A DNA stretch of 64,000 nucleotides from Blasia pusilla (lineage: Eukaryota > Marchantiophyta > Marchantiopsida > Blasiales): positions 15,066,001 to 15,130,000 of the forward strand of contig CM114274.1 in assembly GCA_050084515.1 (NCBI GenBank). Direction: 5' to 3'. Shown here piece after piece: positions 34,211 to 44,602 of the stretch (position 1 is the first letter of the stretch; the number at the start of each line of letters is the position of its first letter). Below the pieces are notes generated by a model that did not search any database, was not told the origin of the DNA, and saw only the letters and a list, made by a program, of their open reading frames with translations. The position numbers and the translations under genes were made by a program.

Positions 34211-36059
34211 AGTATGAAATAACATTGGACAGTTAGGTAAATGATGTAATTACAAAAGAGGCATTATTAGTATGGTCAAAAGGTAGTAATTTGAGTAGGA
34301 CGGGGTTTGGGAACCCCTCCTTTGGTGTCAACACGGAGGCTTTTATAAGCCTTCCCGTGTCGCCACATGTAAAAAATATTTAAGTGCTCAAGGTTCAATT
34401 TTTCCACTCACGCATCGTGCGGGCAGTGTAATAGTAGGGTTTATGTCAAATGTTACACACATTGGTGTAAACACCCATCAGTTCAGATGATGTGATGATA
34501 TTTTTTCAATTTCAATTGGAATCAAAGTAGTAAAGATAGGAAAATGAACTAATGCATAATTATTGCAAAGATACATATGATCATGGTCACATTAAATTGT
34601 GCTTGCATAAATCCTCCTCAACATTGTTTTACAATCTGATTGTCTCTCTTCCTTCTGCCACATTTATGTCATTTGCACGGTTCTAAGCCTGCACCAAAAT
34701 GCAATAAATTATCCACCTAATTTTTTTTTACCTCCATCATCGGGAATAATCTTTGGAATTCATCACAAAGACTTCGTTCTATTGATGGGCATCAACGAAT
34801 AGAATATAAAAATCCCAACTGGTCGCTTAATCATATACAATTGTTTAGACAAGCTCCACCAGCATTTTGCAAGCACCAATTTCGCAAGTTCCTCCAGTAT
34901 AAACCAACTCTATCAGCTCCTATATTTTGCACTTGTAAATGATCCTGCTATGAATCACACCAACTCCGCAATAGAGTCATGCAACTCTATCGTGCCTTAC
35001 CACTTGAAAACCAACGCGGTCCTCCATCTCATACTTCCAAGCGGCAAGACCACTCATTGTGTGTGGTGATGCACTAAAACACTCCTCTACCTTCTCCCCC
35101 TTGTATAACGATGACACATAAGGAGGTCGAGGCGGTCCCTCATGTGGAGACCCTCGAAACCTCGCGCCACTCCACATAAAACCTCTAGAGCTAATCTTAG
35201 GTCCACCACTTTGCCTCTCATGGACGCCGTGATGACCCTTGTGCCCCTCTCACGTGATCACTCTCAATCTTACGAGTAATCCCTCAATCACTCAACCCAA
35301 ACATGAGACACTAAATCTACACTCCCTCTCAGTAAGACATGTATTGTGCGGCAACAAGCGGTGTGGTACGGAAAATCAACTACTGTCCTATCATCTCAGC
35401 GATGGAACATACTCTCAACTCAAAAAATCTCACACAGGTATATGTCCCCTAGTCCCATACATCAATAATGCTCTCAGCATCAACACAAAACCCAATATCC
35501 CAAATAATTGCCCAGTACCCAAAGTTCCCTCATACGTATAGGGCAAAAGACCAAAATGGATAAGCTGAAAAATATCAATGTTGATGTCGCTCCTTAGTAA
35601 CTACAAATCTCGACCCCAACTCAATCGTGAAGACAAACTCCTCCAATGTGCAAGTTGTGCTCCTCTTGTAGTACTGGGATTGACGATGCTCAAATCTCCT
35701 CAATGTGCAGTGCAAGTTCAACGGTACGGTGCGGCACTGGCGGTATGGAACAGCTACAAACGGCACGACACTCAATGATGGGATGGGGCATTTAGTGGCA
35801 TACCCTCCTCCTCCATAAAAATACATGCTCTACTCCCAATGATGGTGCGGCTCCATGATCGAGATGGTATGGTACGGCCACAAGTGGCACTACGCAGCAA
35901 TTGGCAACGCGTTGCGGCTACGGATGTCACAACACGGTACTCAATCGTTGTCAAGCGGCTACAACCTGAATGCACAGTAAAGCGGAAAGAAAACTAATAC
36001 CCCATGAATCAAAAGGTCACCTTGTCAAATTCTGGGAGTGCATAAGAGGCGGCGACCCC
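34211..36059. other. No gene recognised; local ggtacggtgcggcac-type words
   Basis: Mixed sequence without a known protein. Between 35,700 and 35,960 words such as ggtacggtgcggcac and ggtatggtacggccac recur imperfectly. A minus-strand frame at 35,575-35,826 spans this and is compositional. Confidence 0.35.
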
Positions 36060-36856
36060 TACGGGATCAACCAAGTTCGACGGCGACAACCTGACAAGAC
36101 CCTAAATGGTGTTGGCGGGTGGACGTGGCCCTGAGCAACGGCGACAGCGGAAACTGGCAAGGGCAATGACGGCGGTGCCACGGCGGTGCCACGGTGGCAA
36201 ACGTGGCCCTAAATAGTGTCGGAGGCTGGACGTGGCCCTGAATAGCGGCGGCGATAGCGACGGCGCCGCCGACGCTGCGACTGGTTTAGGGTTTGACAAT
36301 TTTTACCCTAAAAATTTTCTAGCTATGGAAGTTTGCAAAATCGGCCATCACTTTCTGCTTACAACTCCAAATTATGCACTATTTGTTCCAAATCGTGCAC
36401 AACTTTGCAATCTACAACAACATTTTTTTTTTTGATTGGACCTTCCATGAAAAATTGATGGGGAACGTTGTAAAGCCCTTCAATCTGCTCTCCTACACAC
36501 ATTTTGGCAACGCTTCCGCGCTGATTTCTCTCAAAGAAAAACTCAATCTTATAAAAAAGAAACTTGAGAGCTACATGGTGCCCTTGAGAACACTAATATG
36601 GAAGAATCCATCCCCATAAAAAAATTTGGGTAGCGCTTCCGCTCGCCACTCTCCCACACAAAAAATAGGCAAAATAATCATCAAAAGAGAGTGGTTCTTG
36701 CTCCGGTGAGCACTCCCATGAGCTGCTAAATGGGAAACATGGTCCCCAACTTGCACCTATAGTGATTAACCAACGAGCTCCTCCATTGAAACTCGCTCAC
36801 TCCATCATTCTGTCTTTGTAAACCAATCAAATCTCTCTCATAACAAGCTCTCCATG
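36060..36856 (+). repeat. Dispersed repeat R1, copy interrupted by the gypsy element
   Basis: It opens with a GGC/GAC-rich block and then follows R1 copy 1 from gtttagggtttgacaattt through ggcaacgcttccgcgctga and gtgagcactcccatgagc to aagctctccatgg. The R1 copy near 2,541-2,566 continues past this point with tatgcactctctctc, and a similar continuation (tgtgctctctct) appears only after the gypsy element at 44,169. The gypsy element therefore inserted into R1 here. Confidence 0.7.
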
Positions 36857-37330
36857 GTGTCGTGCGAATCCACATCGTCATACAACATACATCGCTGACA
36901 TACCATACTCACATACCTACATAACATAGACGAGAGCATCCAAAAACACAAGTGTACCACAATTGAAATCCGTGAAAGACCTACTGTCATAAAACACGTA
37001 TAGAATCACATACAATCGAGCCAAACTTACTCCACCATGGGAGAATCCAGGTCGAAGCTTGCGGGAACCACCATAGCCAAGAGCTCTACTCACTACCAAG
37101 GCTAACTCCCTACACAACAGGCTCAACTCAAAGAACTAACTGTTCATTGAGTGCACTCACACTATATCCTCCAACCTATGAGCGGGCCCTACTAGAAAAG
37201 TCACCCTCAACTGAGTAACCCCCAACCCTATGTATGAAACCGCATCTCTACCTAGACACTACGGCCCTACATAAGGTATGGCCTCTACTAGCACACTATA
37301 TTCTACGACATAATCCGTATGGTCATGACA
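36857..37330 (-). repeat. 3' LTR of the gypsy element
   Basis: It starts TGTCGTGCG and ends GGTCATGACA on the plus strand, i.e. TG...CA on both strands. Positions 36,963-37,329 match 43,798-44,163. The first 100 bp are present again just inside the element (37,333-37,436). Confidence 0.75.
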
Positions 37331-37332
37331 GC

Positions 37333-37436
37333 TGTCGTGCGAATCCACATCGTCATACAATATACATCGCTGATATACCATACTCACATACCTACATAAC
37401 ATAGACGAGAGCATCCACAAACACAAGTGTACCACA
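37333..37436 (-). repeat. Partial second copy of the LTR end, next to a G-run
   Basis: This about 104-bp block repeats 36,857-36,958 with few changes (tgtcgtgcgaatccacatcg to gtgtaccaca). On the element's strand it is preceded by CAGGGGGGCGAG, which looks like a polypurine tract. The LTR may therefore really be 580 bp with its own 100-bp terminal duplication, or the block may be a leftover from aberrant reverse transcription. Confidence 0.65.
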
Positions 37437-37611
37437 ACTCGCCCCCCTGACTGGCGGTTAGGTCCCTCTAACTCCTAGGTAGCCCTATACATCTACTACA
37501 TGCTATACACCTTCGTGGGTGCACGAATCAGAAGGCCGGGTGCTAGGTTGCCCCATCGTTAGTCGCACATCTGTAATCCATATCATGCAAAGATCAAGTC
37601 ATCTACCTCTC
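37437..37611 (-). other. Gypsy 3' untranslated region with polypurine-like run
   Basis: Short non-coding stretch between the last stop codon (37,612) and the LTR-derived block. It contains the G-run at about 37,437-37,450 on the element's strand. Confidence 0.5.
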
Positions 37612-37870
37612 CTAAGGACATCGAGGACAAACCCACCTTCCAGTAGGAATAACATCCATACGTGGAGTCAAACACATCATGTGCCAACCCCTAGAACTCC
37701 GATCACACACCAACATACACGCTCCCTTACCAACAGACCCACACAACATACACATCAAGCTAGCACGTATCATGGCTAAGCTTGGATCAACAGTACCATC
37801 CACATTTGGAAGATGACATGGCGCATAATTACGCACATGGTCCTTCCAAACAACTCCATCACCACCCTCT
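37612..37870 (-). pseudogene. PHD finger at the C-terminus of the gypsy polyprotein
   Basis: The open part reads NYAPCHLPNVDGTVDPSLA followed by a cysteine-rich module. Counting from the Met at 37,836: C29-x2-C32, C44, then Ser where the fourth Cys is expected (residue 47), H52-x2-C55, and RWVCPRC with C70-x2-C73 preceded by the conserved Trp 68. This is the C4-H-C3 pattern of a PHD finger with one ligand lost. PHD fingers commonly read the histone H3 tail, so the module could steer integration or the methyltransferase. It follows the integrase SH3-like segment after one frameshift at about 37,865 and ends at a TAG five nucleotides past the last Cys codon, so it is the true C-terminus. Confidence 0.8.
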
Positions 37871-38683
37871 AAGATGAGAACTAGAAGCTAACACCTCGCG
37901 CACTCGTAAAATAGTGCATCTTGCCGTCACATCCAATGTTGTCGGTGCAATCTGCTGCAAATAGGCATAGTCCCCCACATGGAACCTACAAATCGATGGT
38001 TGATAACCTCCACCCCGAATGGTTGCATACTCCAACGTATCCCTGTGTTGAGCATTGGCAAGATTCTCAAAGGCTGTTGGCATAACTCTCCAAAAGAGCT
38101 CTGCCCGCTGAGAACACACTCTCATCTACATCTCTAGGTCATTAAGGTTCACCACCTCATTAGACTTCCGACGAATTGTTGCGGGCAAGTCTGGATCTCG
38201 GCCGTATAACAGAAAATAAGGTGAGAAGGAAGCCAAGGATGCTTGGTGACTGAACCTATACCCCATGGCTAACCATGGCAACTGAATATCCCAATCTCCA
38301 AGATGCCCCTTCTGTAGGCCATACTTGCGCAATGCCCTCTTCACCGTCTAAACCACACGCTCAGCCAAACCATCTGCCTCTGAATGATCTCGAGATGTGG
38401 TCCGATGATCAATCAACGCCTTGTCACACAAGACCTGAAACTCATCCTGAAACTCTGTACCCTGGTCGGTCAGCATTTCAGCTAGTGCACCAAAATGACT
38501 AAGCACTCTATCAAGAAACGCATACGCCGTTCCCTCACTTGCCTTGTCAGGTAATGCCACCAACTCAATCCACTTGGAGAAGTACTCCACCATCACCAAC
38601 ACATATCGATGATGTCGTACACTCAACGGTAACGGTCCCGCAAAGTCCACACTCCAACGGTAACCCAACCCCATAATAGGCAA
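37859..38683 (-). pseudogene. Gypsy integrase core and C-terminal domain
   Basis: The core shows RWSVDFAGPLP (first catalytic Asp, about 38,650), EMLTDQGTEFQ (second Asp, about 38,460) and ADGLAERVV (Glu, about 38,355). A stop follows at 38,348. The same protein continues in 38,126-38,344 (WLAMGYRFSHQASL, FSPYFLLYGRDPDLP) and 37,859-38,125 (FHVGDYAYLQQ and TILRVREVL, the SH3-like end). No chromodomain is seen at the place where chromoviruses carry one; the PHD finger follows instead. The integrase inserts element DNA into the genome. Confidence 0.88.
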
Positions 38684-38689
38684 GGGGTG

Positions 38690-39718
38690 TTACTGTGGTG
38701 TAGGGACATTGAATGATGCCCTCACCCGCTCACAAACCATACAATGTGACACCAACTGCTGCACCTGAGTATGCATGCCACGCCACCAATACTGACCAAG
38801 GAGTAAGCTATACGTACGCTTTACCCCAAAATGTCCCAACTCCTCATGGGCATGTCGCACAATGCGCTCTCTCTGAGCCAAATGCGGCACTACTCGTACT
38901 CTACCATCCTCCCACACACGGAGAATATGTGTTTCCTCCAATCGATACCTCTTAGCACGTTGAAGAACATGGTCTCGCTCCTTGGCACTCACTATGCTTG
39001 GCATCCTACTGGTCCGTAGGAACTCCAACACCAATGCATCATCATGAATATCACACTGATCCGTACCACCATCTCCAACCTTAGGATCTGAAGGCTGGAC
39101 ATCTACCCTCTCACTAGAGTAAGATGTCATGTGGTCCTCCATACTAGAGTCCATCCCTAACCAACATAAAAAGGCGGATGCATGCCAACCTGGCACCATC
39201 TCCTCATCAACCTCGCCATGCCATCTAGCCCCAGTTGCATCCTCTTGGCTAGTACATGGGTTACTACTCAACCCATCAGCATCAAGGTTGGAAACTCCAG
39301 GTCTATGTACCACGTGGAAGTCATACTCCTGTAAGATAAGAGTCCACGGTGCAAGCTTCCCTGTAAGCTTGTCAGACTCCATCAACCACTTGAGCGGCTG
39401 GTGATCAGTAACAAGGGTAAACTGTGTGCCAAAAAAGTAACACCTAAAGTGTGCCACAGCTGACACTACTGCCAAGCACTCTCCCTCATATGAACTGTAG
39501 CGCAACTCCGCTGCATTATTCGAACGACTTGCATAGGCCACCACAAACTCCATGTGCTCATCATCATGTTGTGTCAACACCGCTCCAAGTCCCCACCTAC
39601 TCCAATCAGTGTGTAGCTGAAATTGGCGCCCTCTGATAGGTCTCCTCAAGATAGGCGCCGCCACCAACTGGGCCTTGAGCTCCACAAAAGCTCTCTCCTG
39701 ATCATCTCCCAGTGCCAC
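38690..39718 (-). pseudogene. Gypsy RNase H and integrase zinc-binding domain
   Basis: The 342-codon open segment begins with RT connection/RNase H: RQFQLHTDWSRWGLGAVL (first acidic residue), YSSYEGECLAVVSAVAHFR (Glu), FTLVTDHQPLKWL (Asp) and VSNLDADGLS (Asp). It then has a linker and the integrase HHCC finger with VRHAHEELGHFGVKRT and CMVCERV. All expected RNase H acidic residues are present. A stop (TAA) at 38,690 separates it from the integrase core. Confidence 0.9.
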
Positions 39719-40584
39719 TCCTGATCTGATTTCAACAATTGGTTCAAAGGCTTTGCCATAGCACTAAATCCCTTTACATACCTCCGATAGTAGTTTGCCA
39801 ATCCCTTGAATGTCCGAACTCCACTCACATCTACGAGACGAAGAATAAGTGCAATAGCCTCCATCTTTGCTTGCTGAACTCCCAAACCACCTGGATGGAT
39901 CACAAGATCCAAGTACTCAACATCCTCATGGAAGAACTTACACTTTCTTGGATGCAAACGTAGACCATGAGCTTTCAACCGCTCAAACACAACCTGCAAA
40001 TGTATCTGATGCTCCTCCACCGTGTTACTGAACACCAAGATATCATCAATATAACACCGAACAAAATCCAACCTTGCTAGGATCCTATCCATCATTCTCT
40101 GAAACTCGGCAGGTGCATTCTTCAACCCAAAGGGTAAGAATTTCCACTGGTACAAACAATCCTTGCCATGAGAGTTGACACCCCAAAATTCTGTCTTGGC
40201 CTTGTCACTCTCTCGAATCGGCAACTGATGGTATCCTGCCCAAAGATCCAAAGTATTGAAAATCTTTGCCTGTCCCACCACATCAAAGATCTCCTCAGGT
40301 GTAGGCATGGCATACCTATCAGCCTTGGTATGCCGATTGATAGGACGGTAATCTCCACACATCCACCTCTCCGTGTAGTTGCCATGCACATCCTTTTTAG
40401 CAGGCATGATAGTGGCTAATTCATAGTCTCCATGCGATAACTCCACTAATCCAGCCTCCAAAAGGTCCAACATCCTACTCTGAATCAGGTCCCTCTCCAT
40501 ATCACTATATCGGTAGGGACGACGGAAGATTGGCGTATCACTAGCCAAATCAATTTGTATACCGGGTCCAACCAAAGCACCCAA
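39646..40584 (-). pseudogene. Gypsy reverse transcriptase
   Basis: A 312-codon open segment. Motifs in order: PAKKDVHGNYTERWMCGDYR, AKIFNTLDLWAGYHQLPI (first catalytic Asp), FLPFGLKNAPAEFQRMMDR, and VRCYIDDILVFSNT (YIDD, the Asp pair, intact), then TFKGLANYYRRYVKGFS at the RT-RNase H junction. The catalytic residues are intact, but a frameshift near 39,715 leads into the RNase H segment. It copies element RNA into DNA. Upstream (40,585-40,835) the reading frame is traceable but carries stops. Confidence 0.92.
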
Positions 40585-40835
40585 CTCCTTCTTGCTAAAG
40601 GCAAAACAACTCCTATAAGCACGTAGGAACTATGTCAAGCGTCGTTTCTCACCTCCCGTAAACTTGGGCCCAAGTAATGGCTCCCAAGTCTCCTCCACTA
40701 GCACACTAGAGGGAGAGGACCATGCCATTGGCTGCTACGCAACCCCCTTATAAGATGGTACTCTCTTAGCTACACCATCATCTGAGCAAATAACTCCTCC
40801 ACCAGCATGAGCAACCAACTCCACATGCCTAGCCA

Positions 40836-42116
40836 TTACATCCCATTTACTCCAAGGATGCAAAATACCACTCTCCTAGCCGATGTCTCTACCGTCCTGG
40901 TAGCCATCAAGCTCATCACAAGGGGTGGAAGACCCACAGACATAGTCCGAAGTCGACGCTGCTCGGCCATACCCAGACTCAAAATCCAAGTCAAACAATT
41001 CAGATCTATGGCCTGATCCAACACATGACGTGGTGCAGCCTCAGAAATGGAAGCAACCGCTGTCACACCATTAGCAAATCCCATCGCACGCTCTCTCTCA
41101 TCAGCGTTAGGCTCCACCAACTGTTGCACATGAGAATCCCATACAAGCCCGAGACCACCTTCCCTGTAGGCATGTGACGAGGGAAAACTCAAAAATGTGG
41201 GTAGTGCCATCCTAGGCTGGCCCACACGGTTCACCACTGCCATGGATGACCGATCAATAACCCTCACCACTTGAGAAAGTCGTCCAGTATCCAAGATACT
41301 ATCCACAGTAAGGCAAGGATCCCGTTGCACTGCATCATATGCTCGACGTAGAACCTTCCTAGGCAACAAGTTTGTCCAGCACAAGCGTGGAAGATGTGCA
41401 CGTGAGCCAACTCGCGCTGCATCCAACAACACCGCTAGTCTAATCCAAGACCGCACATCATGAACACTCGCCATCATCCGGGTCTGAGTGTTGCCCAACA
41501 ATGGAACATTCTCCATATTGTAAGCTGGAGCACGTGCTTGATGAACCTGAAGATGTGGTAACACCCGTAACATCTCCCAAAATAATCGAGACCTAGGATC
41601 GTGTAATCCCTCACCACGACCAGCACGTGTATGACCCTGACATGGCCATCCAACAATCACCAAATCCACAGGACCAACCCTCTCAAGGTCCTGCGCCCCC
41701 AACAATGCAATGTGTGACGGAAAAGCACGCTGGTACCCATGAATAGCTGATGGCGGCAATAACTCAGGATATCTCCGCATCAACTGACCGATACGTCAGG
41801 ATGAGACTCTTTGGGTTGTCTCATCTCGCTCCACATACACATATCTCTGCAAAGGAATACCGGTCTGCAACACTACAGCCAAACCAGTGCTAATCCCACC
41901 AAAGAGATCTAACACACAAATGCTCTCCGGTGGATACTGCCATACAATGGGTGTAGTATCCAAAGGGGATAACCCAATTGGACCAGAAGTAGGAGTCCGA
42001 TGTGGGGCCGCCTCTTCCTCGTGCGGTATAATAGCCTCACACCAAGCCTCCTGCACTAAGCGATCAGCCTCGTGCCGTAGTGCACCGCCTGAAGACCAAA
42101 GTGGCACATCCAACAA
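40836..42116 (-). pseudogene. Cytosine-5 DNA methyltransferase domain (DNMT3-like) in the gypsy element
   Basis: Two open segments (42,116-41,796 and 41,783-40,836) lie in the same frame, separated by a single TGA at 41,796-41,798. Motifs: I, ICVLDLFGGISTGLAVV (about 41,860-41,920; SAM binding), then RYVYVERD; IV, VDLVIVGWPCQGHTRAG with catalytic Cys 48 of the second segment (codon 41,640-41,642); VI, MENVPLLG (residues 90-97); VIII-like, LDAARVGSRAHLPRLCWTNL (120-139); IX-like, ERERAMGF (229-236); X, LDQAIDLNCLTW. The D-L-F-x-G-I-x-T-G-L wording and the order of motifs resemble DNMT3/DRM-type rather than DNMT1/CMT enzymes. All motifs are present, so the domain looks complete apart from the stop. 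It sits between protease and RT. The likely role is methylation of element or target DNA. Confidence 0.85.
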
Positions 42117-42862
42117 TGAGGGACCTCCTCTACCTCCTCATCCACAAGAGAATCCATAGTAGAAACATTACCCTCCAAAAAGTCTCTTGGCCAAGTGACT
42201 ACTCCACTAAAACCAACCACAGATGCTAACACCGTTGGGGAAGACCCTCCTAGTCGAGCCCCATAAATAAATCTCGCAGGAACTTGGCTCATACGTCCAT
42301 CCCTGGACTGCCAACCAGGTCTATAAGAGGTTTTCTCAGTCTAGTAATCCATCTGAAAACCCATCGGGTACAATACTGCTTCTCCAACTAGTACATCATA
42401 CGACTCGGCTGATGTGACCACTGTAGGTACTCCCAACCGGGAGCTATCGGTTGCATGATCTGGTCTCAACTGTATAGACAACTTCTCCCGTGTCATGAAT
42501 TAAGACCTATCATTGGCTCCTCTAAGTGATGTTTGAATCTGGAATGGGCAAGGCTCAAGCTCTGACCTCTGAATACCCAAACCAATACATGCCGCCTTTC
42601 CCAGCATCAAAGGTTGGGCATCAGAGTCTAACAAGACTCTATCTGGTCTATACACTTGACCTATATGACTCACCAATCGGAATATCCCACTCTGGTTGTC
42701 CAACATACATACACCAGGTGTAAGCCTCTGACGATCAATGGCTGGCCGGGCTGTTTTTAATGCATCCATCTTCGCCGTTAATAGCATGTGGTACTCAATG
42801 CTACACCGACATAGAGGGTCGCTCACCATAACACCCTCATCCACCTCAAAGACTTTTAGCAA
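42056..42862 (-). pseudogene. Gypsy aspartic protease region and linker
   Basis: RVLLDSDAQPLMLGKAACIG (about 42,590-42,650) corresponds to the retroviral-type active site; the triad reads D-S-D where D-S/T-G is usual, so Gly is lost. The linker continues to 42,056 with PTVVTSAESYDVLVGEA (about 42,390-42,440) and MSQVPARFIYGARLGG, after a stop near 42,500 and another near 42,340. It is placed directly before the methyltransferase. Confidence 0.75.
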
Positions 42863-43420
42863 GATAACACCCCACGTTCACACAACGTGGCTGCTAGCTG
42901 AAATACAAGAGCTAAATCAACTTCTAAAGCCATCAGCTCCGTGGCCGAAAACAATGGGGATCCCAACACTGAAGTTGCCATCCGCAATACTGCATTGGAT
43001 GCTGCATCCTTGTCTACAACACGCGATGTAGATGCCTCAGTCCCCACTGTCGGCTCAATAGGCTACGTAGGAACCATGGATGGAGTCCTAAGCACCTCAG
43101 ACAACAAGAATGACTGGGGAAGCCTAGCCTGCCTCCCAGCCTCACCCCTCTGTGGGTCCAACTCCACAGTAGCACTACGTGGCTCTGACGCTCGAGTAGC
43201 TCCTCTTGTAACTGCAACTGATGCCTCAACCTGTGCTGCATTCGCCATATAAGAGAGATCATCTCCTCCATAAGAGGTGGAAGCCCCTGCTCCCGAACTT
43301 GATCCTGGCAGCCATAGTTGACTCTGTCGTAGTGGTAGGGGTAGCCACCGTAGGCTCTTCAACCACTGGTCCACCTCTACCACCCCTACCACCTCTACCA
43401 CCTCGGCCTCTCGGAGCTAC
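42863..43420 (-). pseudogene. Gypsy gag-protease linker
   Basis: Glycine/serine-rich and acidic sequence between the zinc knuckles and the protease, readable in two frames (YGGDDLSYMANAAQVEAS and FSATELMALEVDLALVFQLA). No catalytic motif; broken by frame changes at about 43,060 and 42,860. Confidence 0.55.
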
Positions 43421-43780
43421 TCAACCATGGCCGCGGCCTGATCTCAACTCTGGATGAAGATCAAAGCAACGCTCTTGAGGATGACCTTGTCTCCCGCAAT
43501 GATCACGCTGAGTTGGGGCCGACTGAGGCCCATCCTCCAAAGTCCGTCTCCTATCCTCTTGGGGACAAAACTTCCTAACATGATCACCTCCACATGTCCA
43601 ACATGACTTTCCTTGCTGCGGGGCAGCAAATGAAGGCAATGGTCTCTCCGCAAGTGTCCCTCTAGGACCTGACTGAGATCGTGTGTACCCCCCACGACTC
43701 CCACTACTACTACCACCACCACTACTATGAGACTGTGAGGTGGGCTGCTACTGATCCACAATCGAAGCTACCATCGATCT
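43421..43780 (-). pseudogene. Gypsy gag C-terminus with zinc knuckles, 5' truncated
   Basis: A Ser/Gly-rich stretch (SQSHSSGGGSSSGSRGGY) leads to CWTCGGDHVRKFC, a CCHC knuckle of the short-spaced type, and then HCGRQGHPQERCFDLHPE, a second knuckle that has lost its first Cys. The capsid part that should precede it is missing: the sequence joins the LTR within about 20 bp. One TAG lies near 43,747. The knuckles would bind element RNA. Confidence 0.8.
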
Positions 43781-43797
43781 ACTCTAGTTCTTTGAGT

Positions 43798-44164
43798 GAA
43801 ATCCGTGAAAGACCTACTGTCATAAAACATGTATAGAATCACATACAATCGAGCCAAACCCACTCCACGATGGGAGAATCCAGGTCAAAGCTTGCGGGAA
43901 CCACCATAGCCAAGAGCTCTACTCACTACCAAGGCTAATTCCCAACGTAACAAGCTCAGCTCAAAGAACTAACTGTTCTTTGAGTGCACTCCACACTATA
44001 TCCTCCAACCTAAGAGCGGGCCCTACTGGAAAAGTCACCCTTAACTGAGTAACCCCCAACCCTATGTATGAAACTGCATCTCTAGCTAGACACTACGGCC
44101 CTACATAAGGTATGGCCTCTACTAGCACACAGTACTCTACGACATAATCCGTATGGTCATGAAA
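43798..44164 (-). repeat. 5' LTR of the gypsy element, inner end deleted
   Basis: It matches 36,963-37,329 from gaaatccgtgaaagacctac to ggtcatga, with about 5% differences. About 100 bp of LTR end and the primer-binding site are missing at its inner (left) edge, lost in the same deletion that removed the gag capsid part. Confidence 0.8.
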
Positions 44165-44171
44165 ATGGTGT

Positions 44172-44421
<250 letters not shown>

Positions 44422-44479
44422 CAGCTCTCTCGTTTTTAGTTTTTGACTAGTTTCTTCAAATTCAGACTGCAAAATTGAA

Positions 44480-44602
44480 ATGGTCCCGTGGGTCACCCAA
44501 TTTTTGCCTGACCGCGGCTTCTACTTCCTTGGGCGAACCTATCTACCAAAAAAAAAAATAGATTGAACAAGTTTTTGACACGATTTTGTAGTTCGACTGT
44601 TT
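44480..44602 (+). repeat. Dispersed repeat R2, copy 1
   Basis: The words tcacccaatttttgc, ccttgggcgaa, tatctaccaaa and gattgaacaagtttttga appear in this order. The same sequence on the opposite strand is at about 54,490-54,612. Non-coding. Confidence 0.7.

Larger units (their letters stand above)
36857..44164 (-). mobile_element. Ty3/gypsy retrotransposon encoding a DNA methyltransferase and a PHD finger
   Basis: Minus-strand order: 5' LTR (partial), gag C-terminus with zinc knuckles, aspartic protease, cytosine-5 DNA methyltransferase, reverse transcriptase, RNase H, integrase with C-terminal SH3-like part, PHD finger, 3' LTR. RT-RNase H before integrase makes it gypsy (Metaviridae). The LTRs differ at roughly 20 sites in 365 bp. 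Flanks show a near-match 5-bp duplication, catgg on the left and aatgg on the right. The capsid part of gag, the primer-binding site and the inner end of the 5' LTR are deleted. Several stops and frameshifts exist, so this copy is not autonomous. Confidence 0.9.

Noticed and set aside
37859-38125. Chromodomain at the integrase end
   Set aside because: No aromatic-cage wording typical of chromodomains was found; the segment is an SH3-like end followed by a PHD finger.
38713-39636. Plus-strand frames across the gypsy RNase H region
   Set aside because: They are shadows of the clearly recognisable minus-strand polyprotein.
40836-42116. Independent host methyltransferase gene
   Set aside because: The domain lies in the element's strand, between protease and RT, with no introns, and its flanks read as gypsy linker on both sides, so it is best explained as part of the element.
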